A stretch of DNA of 7,228 nucleotides. It comes from Acidobacteriota bacterium. GTDB lineage: Bacteria > Acidobacteriota > Terriglobia > Terriglobales > Acidobacteriaceae. The first letter of the stretch is position 1. The number at the start of each line of letters is the position of its first letter. Location of the stretch: positions 1-7,228 of the forward strand of contig JAJXXG010000355.1 of assembly GCA_021781255.1 (NCBI GenBank), written 5' to 3'. A program made the position numbers and the translations under genes. This document shows positions 1-6,560 of the stretch, piece after piece. Under the pieces are notes generated by a model, which did not search any database, was not told the origin of the DNA, and saw only the letters and a program-made list of their open reading frames with translations.

Positions 1-1
1 C

Positions 2-217
2 GAGGCCGAGCGGGTTGCCATTGCAGAGGCGGGGATGCGCAAGGCGCACTCCGAGCACACCTATCGGCTGCGTCTACAGTTGTTGATCGATACGCTTTCC
101 GGAAGCGAAAGAGGATATCCCATTCCGCAGCAGCTTCTGCTTAGCTCTGGAGCACTGAAGGATTACAAAGACGGAATTACCTCGCGGATTCGCAATGAGT
201 TCTTGGTCTCCAGTTAA
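2..217 (+). CDS. C-terminal end of a CgeB-type glycosyltransferase (partial, 5' end outside window)
   Basis: The frame is open from the left edge and ends with TAA at 215-217, giving about 71 visible residues. The visible part has an IAEAG segment followed by a SEHTYRLRLQLL helix. This is the usual ending of CgeB-like glycosyltransferases (Glyco_trans_1_2, PF13524), where a conserved EHTY-x-x-R stretch closes the second Rossmann domain before a variable tail. The catalytic and sugar-nucleotide binding parts lie upstream of the window, so substrate and linkage cannot be judged. An internal ATG at 35 is not the real start, because homologous-looking sequence continues before it. The gene overlaps the possible first start of the polymerase gene by 23 bases, which suggests one transcription unit. 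The family call rests on remembered motif similarity over a short segment. Confidence 0.6.
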   Translation, partial: EAERVAIAEAGMRKAHSEHTYRLRLQLLIDTLSGSERGYPIPQQLLLSSGALKDYKDGITSRIRNEFLVSS

Positions 218-1760
218 AGCTATGAGTAGCCGGTCACCTACGATTAGCAGTTTGGCTAAACCATGGTCGCCTGTCGAACGGCGCAATGGGCACGAATACG
301 CCACGACATGGGCATTGTTGCTAATCTTATTTCTCGGGGTGATGCTGGACATTTTTCAAGATACCAGAAGTTCTGCTCATCTCTGCTTGATTGCAGCTTC
401 TCTCATTGCGATGTTCTCATTCAGTGGGCTTACGGCTGGGAGAGATTTAATCGATCTTCGCCTAACCGCTCCCAAGCGTCTGTATGGGTTGTTCTTCGCT
501 CTTTTTTATGCTACTGAATTGTGGTTTTACGCAACCGACCGGTCAAGGTCGCAGGATCACGATCTTCTCTTAGCGGTAATCGTGATCGTGGCATACGCGG
601 GATGGTACATCGGCATGAGCTTAGTGGAAAGGCGTGCGCATGTTTTGGCCAGAGCGCCTCAATTTGAACGCCGACAATCGTGGGCACTTCTCAAGCTTTG
701 TATTTTTGGGGCGCTATGCGTTGTGGTGCACTTCTGGTGGCGCCTTTCAATCGGGCAATTTTATACCCACGCTCATTATTACGAGCAAGCACTTACGCCT
801 GCCGATTCTATCCTGCAGAACTTCTGCGGTCCTTTTGAATTTCCCGTCATTTTACTTTCTGGCCTTATAACGGCATCTCGAGATCGGCGTGTCGCGAATC
901 TTTCCCGCTACTTTGCGTATACGTACACCACCGCTTTTGTGGTCACTGAGATACTGGCTTCCGAATTCCGTAACTCGTTGTTGGCAATGGTCTTCTTGGC
1001 TGCTGCAATGCAGACTGCCGGTACACTCAAGATTCGGTGGCGACACCTGATCCTTGCAACGATCGTTGCAGTCTTCGGAATGGTAGCAGTGGAAGGAACA
1101 AGAGTAGCTGTGACTTATTCGATACCGGGCGCCGAGAACCAGCTTGTTCAATCCGCCGCATCGATGGGGGCAGGACTCCAATTATTCCTCGGCTCGGGCA
1201 GTGCAGTTGCAAAGAACGCGACGGCCGCACGTGCAGCCGATCCAATGGGATTTTTGACTGAGATTATTGATGCATTTGACAGGGGAAAGCCCCACCTATA
1301 TGGACAAATCGAATTAAACTCTTTATACATGTTTATTCCGCGTTTGTTTTGGACCTCCAAGCCTAAAGTGGAGTCAAGCCAAATTCTGATCGAGCGGGCC
1401 CTTGGACTTACGGAGGTAGATGCCTCGCCCAACCCGGCGTTGTTTTTCTACGCAGATGCTGGAATTGTTGGGGTATTTACTCTGTTACTATGCTTCGGCG
1501 CACTTTTTGCCGCGTTGAGCCGATTTGCGGTCACTCAAGGATCGGTCTTCGCTTGGATGTGGATCGTTTGGATATGGAGCGTGGTTGCGAATGTAGAGAC
1601 GGACATGGTCCTGGGGATCTTGTCTGCTACAAGGCATCTACTGACTTCTTATTGCTTTTATCTTATCTTCTATACCTTTACATCAATTCAGCCTAGCGCG
1701 CATGGCAGAGCGGATCAACTTAAGGCCGCGCCCCTTTACCCTCCCAAAGGACGCGGTTGA
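195..1760 (+). CDS. Wzy-like oligosaccharide repeat-unit polymerase (polytopic membrane protein)
   Basis: This 521-residue protein is strongly hydrophobic, with about 11-13 predicted membrane segments by eye: near residues 38-52, 61-77, 96-113, 124-142, 166-183, 213-227, 240-254, 263-277, 284-300, 423-443, 451-472 and 486-507. A long polar loop (~303-420) precedes the last group. It holds IPRLFWTSKP (381-390) and SPNPALFFYADAGIVG (411-426). This resembles the 'IPR.lW.~KP ... G..G' loop seen in O-antigen/exopolysaccharide polymerases, which join lipid-linked repeat units on the periplasmic side of the inner membrane. Wzy proteins diverge greatly, so the call rests on topology, this loop and the glycosyltransferase neighbours. 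The start is uncertain: ATG 195 overlaps the upstream gene, while ATG 222 (512 residues) follows its stop, and neither has a convincing Shine-Dalgarno. The gene looks more AT-rich than the genes downstream, as is common for Wzy genes acquired by transfer. A ligase of the WaaL type is a less likely alternative. Confidence 0.72.
   Translation: MSSWSPVKAMSSRSPTISSLAKPWSPVERRNGHEYATTWALLLILFLGVMLDIFQDTRSSAHLCLIAASLIAMFSFSGLTAGRDLIDLRLTAPKRLYGLFFALFYATELWFYATDRSRSQDHDLLLAVIVIVAYAGWYIGMSLVERRAHVLARAPQFERRQSWALLKLCIFGALCVVVHFWWRLSIGQFYTHAHYYEQALTPADSILQNFCGPFEFPVILLSGLITASRDRRVANLSRYFAYTYTTAFVVTEILASEFRNSLLAMVFLAAAMQTAGTLKIRWRHLILATIVAVFGMVAVEGTRVAVTYSIPGAENQLVQSAASMGAGLQLFLGSGSAVAKNATAARAADPMGFLTEIIDAFDRGKPHLYGQIELNSLYMFIPRLFWTSKPKVESSQILIERALGLTEVDASPNPALFFYADAGIVGVFTLLLCFGALFAALSRFAVTQGSVFAWMWIVWIWSVVANVETDMVLGILSATRHLLTSYCFYLIFYTFTSIQPSAHGRADQLKAAPLYPPKGRG
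1745..1750 (+). promoter_or_regulatory. Ribosome binding site for the first GT4 gene
   Basis: AAAGGA lies inside the last codons of the polymerase gene, 11 bases before ATG 1762. It decides the start of the next gene in favour of 1762 over the earlier in-frame ATG at 1702, which would add 20 residues unlike the normal N-terminus of this family. Confidence 0.55.
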
Positions 1761-1761
1761 C

Positions 1762-2745
1762 ATGCGAGTGCAATTTTATCAGCGTAAGCCATGCGGTGCC
1801 TTCAGTCTGGAGCGGGTGTTTCATGCGGTTCGGGACGCATTGCCTTCCGACATCGATTCCGAGATTCGGCTTTGCAGGTTCGTGAGCCGTCGGTTTTTAC
1901 GCAGGTTGTTGAATTTAATGGAAGCGCCGCTTCACCAGCGCGACGTCAATCACATTGTCGGGGACGTTCACTACTTGGCGATGGTGCTCAGTAAGCGGAA
2001 AACCATCCTCACGGTCCATGACTGCGGTGGGCTGCGATTGAAGAAGGGGTTGAACCGCCTTTTTCTACTGTGGTTCTTGTTCTGGATGCCAGTGAGGCGG
2101 GTGGCGGCCGTGACCGTCATTTCGGAGTTCACCCGCGACGAATTGCTGCACTACACCGGGTGTAACCCCAATATTGTTAGCGTGATTCCGGACCCTGTCC
2201 CACAAGGATTCACACCGTTCCCAAAGCCGTTCAATTCAAGCTCGCCCATAATTCTGCAAGTAGGCACCGGGGAGCACAACAAGAACGTCTGCCGGGTTGC
2301 GGAGTCTCTTCGCGGAGTTCCTTGCAGGCTGGACATCGTGGGACGATTGAGCGAGCGGCAGCGCCAGGTATTGAGCCGCAATGAGGTTTCCTACACCGAG
2401 CAATGGGACCTGTCCGACCAGGAGATGATCCAGAAATACCGGGAGTGCGATTTGTTGGTCTTCGTGTCAACGTACGAAGGGTTCGGCATGCCGATTTTGG
2501 AAGCGAATGCGACGGGGCGCCCGGTGGTCACCAGCAATCTTGCACCTATGCCCGAGGTTGCTGGATCGGCAGCCTGTTTAGTGGACCCATTTGACACATC
2601 ATCGATTCGGGAGGGCATCCTGCGCGTCATCGGTGACGCGGACTACCGCGATTGCCTTGTGGTGCGTGGGTTTGAAAATGCAAAGCGGTTCCAGGCAACT
2701 GAAATAGCGGCGCAATATGCAGCGCTCTACCGCAAGCTAAAGTAG
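1762..2745 (+). CDS. GT4-family glycosyltransferase (GT-B fold)
   Basis: The protein has 327 residues from ATG 1762. It begins MRVQFYQRKP, a typical first beta strand of the acceptor-binding Rossmann domain in this group. T84-V-H-D87 and VISEFTRDE (119-127) close the N-terminal domain. The C-terminal donor-binding domain starts near GTGEHNKN (178-185) and contains the EX7E motif, Glu239 and Glu247 within YEGFGMPILEANA. It is followed by GRPVVTSNLAPMPEVAG. In retaining GT4 enzymes this motif contacts the sugar-nucleotide donor. The enzyme probably adds one sugar to a lipid-linked repeat unit at the cytoplasmic face of the membrane; donor and linkage are unknown. The start follows the polymerase TGA after a single base, so translation of the two genes is probably coupled. 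An ATG at 1702 in the same frame lies inside the polymerase gene and is rejected. The length (327) is at the short end of the family, but no domain appears to be missing. Confidence 0.88.
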   Translation: MRVQFYQRKPCGAFSLERVFHAVRDALPSDIDSEIRLCRFVSRRFLRRLLNLMEAPLHQRDVNHIVGDVHYLAMVLSKRKTILTVHDCGGLRLKKGLNRLFLLWFLFWMPVRRVAAVTVISEFTRDELLHYTGCNPNIVSVIPDPVPQGFTPFPKPFNSSSPIILQVGTGEHNKNVCRVAESLRGVPCRLDIVGRLSERQRQVLSRNEVSYTEQWDLSDQEMIQKYRECDLLVFVSTYEGFGMPILEANATGRPVVTSNLAPMPEVAGSAACLVDPFDTSSIREGILRVIGDADYRDCLVVRGFENAKRFQATEIAAQYAALYRKLK

Positions 2746-2842
2746 TTTCGGGTTTGCAGATCTAACAGCCTGTGGTGCAAGCAGGGGTTCGCGGGCAGGC
2801 ATTTTGTGGAGAATCCGCAAGCTTTGTTTTTAGAATCGCGGG
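2746..2842 (+). other. Non-coding stretch between GT4 gene and IS remnant
   Basis: The bases between the GT4 stop and the first codon of the IS1182-like fragment hold no credible gene. The left end of the IS1182-type element should lie here if it survives. I could not match any segment here to a terminal inverted repeat or a target duplication on the right side of the remnant, and I see no clear terminator hairpin. Confidence 0.45.
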
Positions 2843-3106
2843 ATGGGGATGGGGACACGACAGGCACAGGAGCAGCAAGAAGAGATCTGGATCGCAAACG
2901 TGGAATTGGCGCGGTCTCCGGGTCATCCGTTCTACGAGCGTCTGAACGAGCTTCTGGACGGGAAGAAGTTCGACCGGTTTGTGGAAGGGCATTGCCGGAA
3001 GTTCTATGCGCCGCGCATGGGCCGGCTGGGTCTGGCGCGGGGAATTTACTTCCGGTCGTTGCTGATCGGGTACTTCGAGGGCATCGACAGCGAGCGTGGC
3101 ATGGCT
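2843..3106 (+). pseudogene. 5' fragment of an IS1182-like (DUF772-type) transposase
   Basis: About 88 codons read without interruption from ATG 2843 (an ATG at 2849 is equally possible). The segments ELARSPGHPFYERLNELL (residues 21-38), FDRFVEGHCRKFYAPRMGR (43-61) and GIYFRSLLIGYFEGIDSER (67-85) match the conserved N-terminal DUF772 region (PF05598) of IS1182/IS5-group DDE transposases. In intact proteins the next residues are roughly AWR.AD and then the catalytic domain. Here homology stops at about 3101-3107, where sequence from an unrelated transposase family takes over in another frame. The nominal frame runs on to TAA 3386-3388, but only by reading the second element out of frame, so the 181-residue hybrid reading frame is not a plausible functional protein. 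No catalytic residue of this family is left. The IS family name is from memory; the DUF772 assignment is firmer. Confidence 0.75.
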
Positions 3107-4029
3107 GGTCGAGCCGCTGACGCGGGGCGATCCCCGCTCGCCGTTGCGCTGGACCTGCAAGAGCACAACCAATCTGGCGGAAGAGTTGAGCCCGATGGGA
3201 CATCCGGTCAGTCCCCGAACGGTAGGGCGGCAGCTGAACGCGGACGGCTGCAGTTTGCAGAGCATTCGCAAGACGAAAGAAGGAGCATCGCATCCGGACC
3301 GCAATGCCCAGTTCGAGTTTATAATTGCCACCGTGAAGTGCTTTCAGCAGCGAGGTCAACCCGTCATTTCGGTGGACACGAAGAATAAGGAACTGGTGGG
3401 CCCGTTCAAGAACGGCGGGCGTGAGTGGTAGCCTGCGGGCAGGCCGAAGCAGGTGCAAGTGCACGATTTTGTGGATAAGAATTTGGGCAAAGCCATCCCC
3501 TACGGCGTGTTTGACCTAAGTCAAAACGAAGGCTGGGTCAGTGTGGGTCTCGATCATGATACGGCGCGGATTGCCGCGCAGGCGATCCATCACTAGTGGA
3601 AGAAGATGGGGTCTAGGCGATATCGCAACGCCAGGGAACTGTTGATCACCGCCGACGGAGGCGGCAACAACGGAAGCCGCTCGCGCTTAGGGAAGGTGTC
3701 TCTGCAGAACCTGGCCATACGCTTGGGCATTCCGGTTCGGGTATGCCATCTTCCGCCGGGAACCAGCAAGTGGAACAAGATTGGACATCGCATGTTCTGC
3801 CACATCACCCAGAACTGGCGGGGACGGCCTCTGGTCAGTCATGAAGTCATCATCCAATTGATCGCCAATACAACCGCCCAAGCGGGGTTTGAAAATCCGC
3901 GCCGAACTGGACCCGAGGCGCTATCCCACAGGAACACAGGTCAGCGACGCAGAACTGGCCTCACTGAATCTGAAACGATCCGGCTTTCACGGGGAATGGA
4001 ACTACACCCTCATGCCGTCTCGAAGATAA
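3105..4029 (+). pseudogene. 5'-truncated, decayed ISAzo13-family transposase
   Basis: Homology to ISAzo13-type (Rhodopirellula-type, PF07592) DDE transposases runs from LVEPLTRGDPRSPLRWTCKS (3105 on) through KTKEGASHPDRNAQFEF, VISVDTKNKELVGPFKNGG, VQVHDFVDKNLGKAIPYG, NEGWVSVGLDHDTA, LLITADGGGNNGSRSR, CHLPPGTSKWNK and ITQNWRGRPLVSHEV to HGEWNYTL before TAA 4027-4029. About 308 codons remain of a family usually just over 400 residues, so roughly the first quarter is gone. The reading frame is broken three times: TAG 3429-3431 (after GGREW), TAG 3594-3596 (one change from the usual Trp codon) and a +1 shift at the GGGG run 3884-3887. Removing one G there restores QAGLKIRAELDPRRYPTG. The first two catalytic Asp are present (3375-3377 in SVDTK, 3654-3656 in TADGG), but the expected Glu of WNKIEHR is Gly (GGA, 3783-3785). 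The element is dead. Confidence 0.9.
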
Positions 4030-4091
4030 ATACGACAGTTTATTATGACGCGAAGCCTTAGTAAGCCTCGGGCGAAGGTCGCGCGGCATGC

Positions 4092-4097
4092 AAGGAG
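4092..4097 (+). promoter_or_regulatory. Ribosome binding site deciding the GTG start of the second GT4 gene
   Basis: AAGGAG sits nine bases before GTG 4107, a good Shine-Dalgarno at normal spacing. It supports the GTG start. The ATG at 4088 is in another frame, and no other start in the correct frame fits the conserved MRILQVIGS N-terminus. Confidence 0.75.
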
Positions 4098-4106
4098 CCG
4101 GCTTCA

Positions 4107-5255
4107 GTGAGAATTCTGCAAGTGATTGGATCGACCGACCCGCGATCGGGCGGGCCGATCGAGTGCGCGCTTCGCAGCGGGGAAGAATGGGTTCGCGAAG
4201 GTCATCAGGTCGAGATCGTGAGCCTGGAAGCCCCAGCCGATATCGTTGGGCGGGGGTTTCCTTTTCCGCTGATCGCCGCAGGGCGGGGCATAGGCAAGTA
4301 CGGCTTTAACCCTCGCCTCACGCACTGGATTCGCCGGGAGGCGGGCAGGTTTGATGTTGTTTTGCTGCACGGCCTGTGGAACTACTCCTCCATCGGCGCA
4401 TGGCTGGGCCTGCGTGGGGGGAAAACTCCGTACTATATTTATGCGCATGGCATGATGGATCCCTGGTTTCGCAAGGAGTACCCGCTTAAGCATTTCGCGA
4501 AGAGTATGTACTGGTGGCTTGCGGAGGGGCATGTCTTAAGGGATGCAAGAGCCGTGCTGTTTACATCGGTGGAAGAGCAGGCGCGGTCCTACAATGCATT
4601 CCCATGGCACAGCTTTCAGGAGGCGGTGGTTCCGCTCGGCGCTGCCGATCCAATGAGCGATGCCATGCAGGACAAGGCAGCGTTCCTTGAAGCATGTCCC
4701 GCGTTGCGTGGACGGCGCTATCTGCTGTTCATGGGGCGTATTCATGTGATCAAGGGTTGCAACCTTTTGCTTGATGCCTTTGCGCTGCGCCTGGCTGCGC
4801 TGCCGCCGGATGTTGATCTGGTAATTGCCGGTCCGGATCAGGTTGGATGGGTCACCGAACTGAAGGCGATCGCAAAGAAGCTAGGCATTGACGAGCGTGT
4901 TCATTGGCCGGGCATGCTGACGGGGGCGTGCAAGTGGGGCGCCTTGCGCGCTGCGGAGGCGTTTATTCTGCCATCGCATCATGAGAACTTCGGCATCGTG
5001 GTGGCAGAAGCGATGGCCTGCGGAACCCCTGTCCTGATTAGCGATAAGGTAAACATCTGGCGCGAGGTTGTTGCTGCGCAGGCGGGCATTGTGAAGCCGG
5101 ATACGCTGGAGGGTACAGTGCACCTGCTGCAGGGCTGGTTTGCTCTCTCCGATGAAAATCGTGCCCGGACGCGAACTCGCGCGCGCGAGGGTTTTTTGCA
5201 ATATTTTGACGCAAAAGTTGCCGCACGTTATTTGCTTCGCGCCATCGCTCCGTAA
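4107..5255 (+). CDS. GT4-family glycosyltransferase (GT-B fold), GTG start
   Basis: The 382-residue protein has both Rossmann domains of a GT4 enzyme at usual length. The N-terminal domain begins MRILQVIGSTDPRSGGP, with the glycine-rich SGGP loop at 14-17 that lies near the donor phosphates. HGMMDPW (114-120) is a familiar motif of exopolysaccharide-cluster members. The donor domain starts at FMGRIHVIKGCNLLLDAF (208-225), where Arg211 and Lys216 are the usual diphosphate-contacting pair. AGPD (241-244) follows, then the EX7E motif with Glu293 and Glu301 in HHENFGIVVAEAMACGTPVL. It should transfer a nucleotide-activated sugar with retention of configuration onto the growing lipid-linked oligosaccharide in the cytoplasm; sugar and acceptor are unknown. 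It lies 77 bases after the dead transposase. The original operon promoter may therefore no longer reach it directly, unless transcription reads through the remnant. Confidence 0.9.
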   Translation: MRILQVIGSTDPRSGGPIECALRSGEEWVREGHQVEIVSLEAPADIVGRGFPFPLIAAGRGIGKYGFNPRLTHWIRREAGRFDVVLLHGLWNYSSIGAWLGLRGGKTPYYIYAHGMMDPWFRKEYPLKHFAKSMYWWLAEGHVLRDARAVLFTSVEEQARSYNAFPWHSFQEAVVPLGAADPMSDAMQDKAAFLEACPALRGRRYLLFMGRIHVIKGCNLLLDAFALRLAALPPDVDLVIAGPDQVGWVTELKAIAKKLGIDERVHWPGMLTGACKWGALRAAEAFILPSHHENFGIVVAEAMACGTPVLISDKVNIWREVVAAQAGIVKPDTLEGTVHLLQGWFALSDENRARTRTRAREGFLQYFDAKVAARYLLRAIAP

Positions 5256-5365
5256 ATGACTACGGAATAGTCAGGTGGAGACGCGCAATGCAGAAGTGAC
5301 AATGCGCAACCCTGTTGAGCTGCTGCTTGGCAGATCGACTCTATCGAACGTATAGCAGGTGATTC
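5256..5365 (+). other. Intergenic gap with a short perfect inverted repeat
   Basis: TGACTA-CGGAA-TAGTCA (5257-5273) forms a six-base-pair hairpin with a five-base loop directly after the GT4 stop. There is no T-run after it, so it is a poor intrinsic terminator. It might be a weak RNA hairpin in a read-through transcript or an operator-like palindrome. The rest of the gap contains no credible gene. Confidence 0.3.
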
Positions 5366-6298
5366 ATGGGCGAGCAAGTCAGCATAGCGGTATTGATCTT
5401 GACCTATAACGAATCCGTCCACCTCCCGCGTGCATTGAGTCATATTTCAGGGTTCGCGCGCCAGATATTTGTAGTTGACTCCTTTTCGACGGATACAACC
5501 GCGGAAATTGCGCGGGCGCACGGCGCGATAGTACTGGAGCACAAATTTACGAATCAAGCGAAGCAGATGGAATGGGCGATTGAAAATGCACCGATCAGGA
5601 CGGATTGGGTGATGCGCCTGGACGCTGATGAAATCGTCGAACAGGATCTGGCAGAGGAAATTGTGATGAGGCTGCCGAACCTGCCAGACGCTGTGACGGG
5701 AATCAACCTCAATCGAAAGACGATCTTTCAGGGTAAGTTCATTCGTTTTGGCGGAAGATACCCACTTAAGCTGCTGCGCATTTGGCGCCGTGGGAAGGCA
5801 CGGGTTGAAGATCGCTGGATGGATGAGCATATGTACCTCACCGAAGGCCGCACTGAGGATTTTGCAGGAGGGTTTGCGGATCATAGCCTGTTCGACTTGA
5901 CCTTCTTCACTGAAAAGCACAATCGCTATGCAAGCCGTGAAGCACTGGATGTGCTCAACCAGAGGATGCAACTGTTCGGAAGCCAATCTACACTCACCTC
6001 CAAAGCAACCACGCGACAGGCGCAAGTCAAACGCATATTGAAAGAGATGGTGTACAACCGCATTCCATTTGAAATATCGTCGACCGCATATTTTTTCTAC
6101 CGGTATGTACTGTTGCTCGGCTTTCTCGACGGGAGAGCGGGATTTGTGTATCACGCTCTGCAGGGCTTCTGGTACCGGTTTCTGGTTGGCGCAAAACTGC
6201 GGGAGCTGGAAAATGCAGTGCGAAACGCCTCCACGAAGGAAGAGATGTACAAGGAGATCGAGAGATTGACGCGCCAGAGGCTGAACGCAGGTCAATAG
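5366..6298 (+). CDS. GT2-family glycosyltransferase, WaaE/LgtF-like
   Basis: The 310-residue protein has a GT-A fold signature: AVLILTYNE (8-16), the nucleotide-binding VVDSFSTDTT (36-45) and LDADE (85-89) with the metal-coordinating acidic residues. WMDEHM (151-156) and HNRYASRE (185-192) follow. The C-terminal part, with a hydrophobic stretch around 240-256 (YFFYRYVLLLGFLDG) and then FVYHALQGFWYRFLV, is characteristic of the WaaE/KdtX/LgtF subgroup. Members of this subgroup add a hexose, often beta-linked glucose, to lipopolysaccharide core or exopolysaccharide units. The specific sugar here is not deducible. The C-terminal hydrophobic region probably attaches the enzyme to the inner membrane. 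An AGGTG four bases before ATG 5366 is a close-spaced, moderate ribosome binding site. The gene ends the plus-strand run and faces fabI. Confidence 0.9.
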   Translation: MGEQVSIAVLILTYNESVHLPRALSHISGFARQIFVVDSFSTDTTAEIARAHGAIVLEHKFTNQAKQMEWAIENAPIRTDWVMRLDADEIVEQDLAEEIVMRLPNLPDAVTGINLNRKTIFQGKFIRFGGRYPLKLLRIWRRGKARVEDRWMDEHMYLTEGRTEDFAGGFADHSLFDLTFFTEKHNRYASREALDVLNQRMQLFGSQSTLTSKATTRQAQVKRILKEMVYNRIPFEISSTAYFFYRYVLLLGFLDGRAGFVYHALQGFWYRFLVGAKLRELENAVRNASTKEEMYKEIERLTRQRLNAGQ

Positions 6299-6560
6299 TA
6301 CAGGCGAGTGCCGCGTGCAAGGCGAAGCTGTTGCCCGTTATCATTTGCCAATTTGTTCAATAGCCAAACGGAGTTCGCTGGCGGGGCATTTTCACTCGTT
6401 GAGCGCATTTCGCGCCTTGCCTTATGTAACGCACTCCACTGCAATAGGAATCACGCAGAAAACTGTCGAATGTACATGGTGTGCCGATCCCGGCGGCCAA
6501 TCCTCCGCGGCTGAGGCAAAGTGCAGTCTTCACACGAATAGATTGCGCGTCCGTGTGCCT
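6299..6560. other. Convergent intergenic region, no credible gene
   Basis: These 262 bases separate two genes that converge. Two weak structures are visible. GGCGGGGC (6380-6387) can pair with GCCTTGCC (6414-6421) through two G-U pairs, enclosing a small GCGC-ATTTC-GCGC hairpin. CACACG (6531-6536) pairs with CGTGTG (6552-6557) across a 15-base loop just beyond the fabI stop. Neither is followed by a T-run on the relevant strand, so transcription termination here is plausible from position only. Confidence 0.3.

Larger units (their letters stand above)
2843..4047 (+). mobile_element. Chimeric insertion-sequence remnant (IS1182-like 5' part + ISAzo13-like 3' part)
   Basis: Two transposase fragments from different families lie head to tail on the same strand with no spacer, joined at about 3101-3107. 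They occupy the gap between two glycosyltransferase genes that would otherwise be adjacent. Neither element's other half is in the window: the IS1182-like gene lacks its catalytic domain and 3' end, and the ISAzo13-like gene lacks its N-terminus and left end. An AT-rich patch just after the second transposase stop (4024-4047) may be near the right terminus of the ISAzo13-like element. Terminal inverted repeats and target duplications were not found by eye, so the outer limits given here are approximate. Confidence 0.75.

Noticed and set aside
1702..1761. An earlier in-frame ATG for the first GT4 gene
   Set aside because: The extra 20 residues overlap the polymerase C-terminus and do not resemble the family's N-terminus. 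ATG 1762 has a better-placed Shine-Dalgarno.
2843..3388. A 181-residue hybrid reading frame as a real gene
   Set aside because: Only the first ~88 codons match a protein family. The remainder is the ISAzo13 sequence read in the wrong frame.
2727..3464. A 245-codon open frame on the minus strand (and a 189-codon one at 2762-3331) across the IS remnant
   Set aside because: They lie opposite clear transposase homology, have arginine/proline/serine-rich low-complexity composition, and show no motif I recognise. They are shadows of a GC-rich coding strand.
3606..4061. A 151-codon reading frame from ATG 3606 as a small stand-alone gene
   Set aside because: It is the segment of the ISAzo13 transposase between the second stop and the frameshift. 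After ~3887 it reads the transposase out of frame.
5327..5356. A possible sigma-70 promoter, TTGGCA-18 bases-TATAGC, ahead of the GT2 gene
   Set aside because: Transcription would begin almost at ATG 5366, excluding the AGGTG ribosome binding site. The spacing and -10 match are only fair, and such matches occur by chance.
5447..6295. A 282-codon open frame on the minus strand opposite the GT2 gene
   Set aside because: The plus strand has unmistakable GT2 motifs in order over the same span; the antisense product has no recognisable domain.
6308..6514. A 68-codon open frame between the GT2 gene and fabI
   Set aside because: There is no ribosome binding site, the Cys/Arg-rich composition is typical of chance frames, and I recognise no motif.
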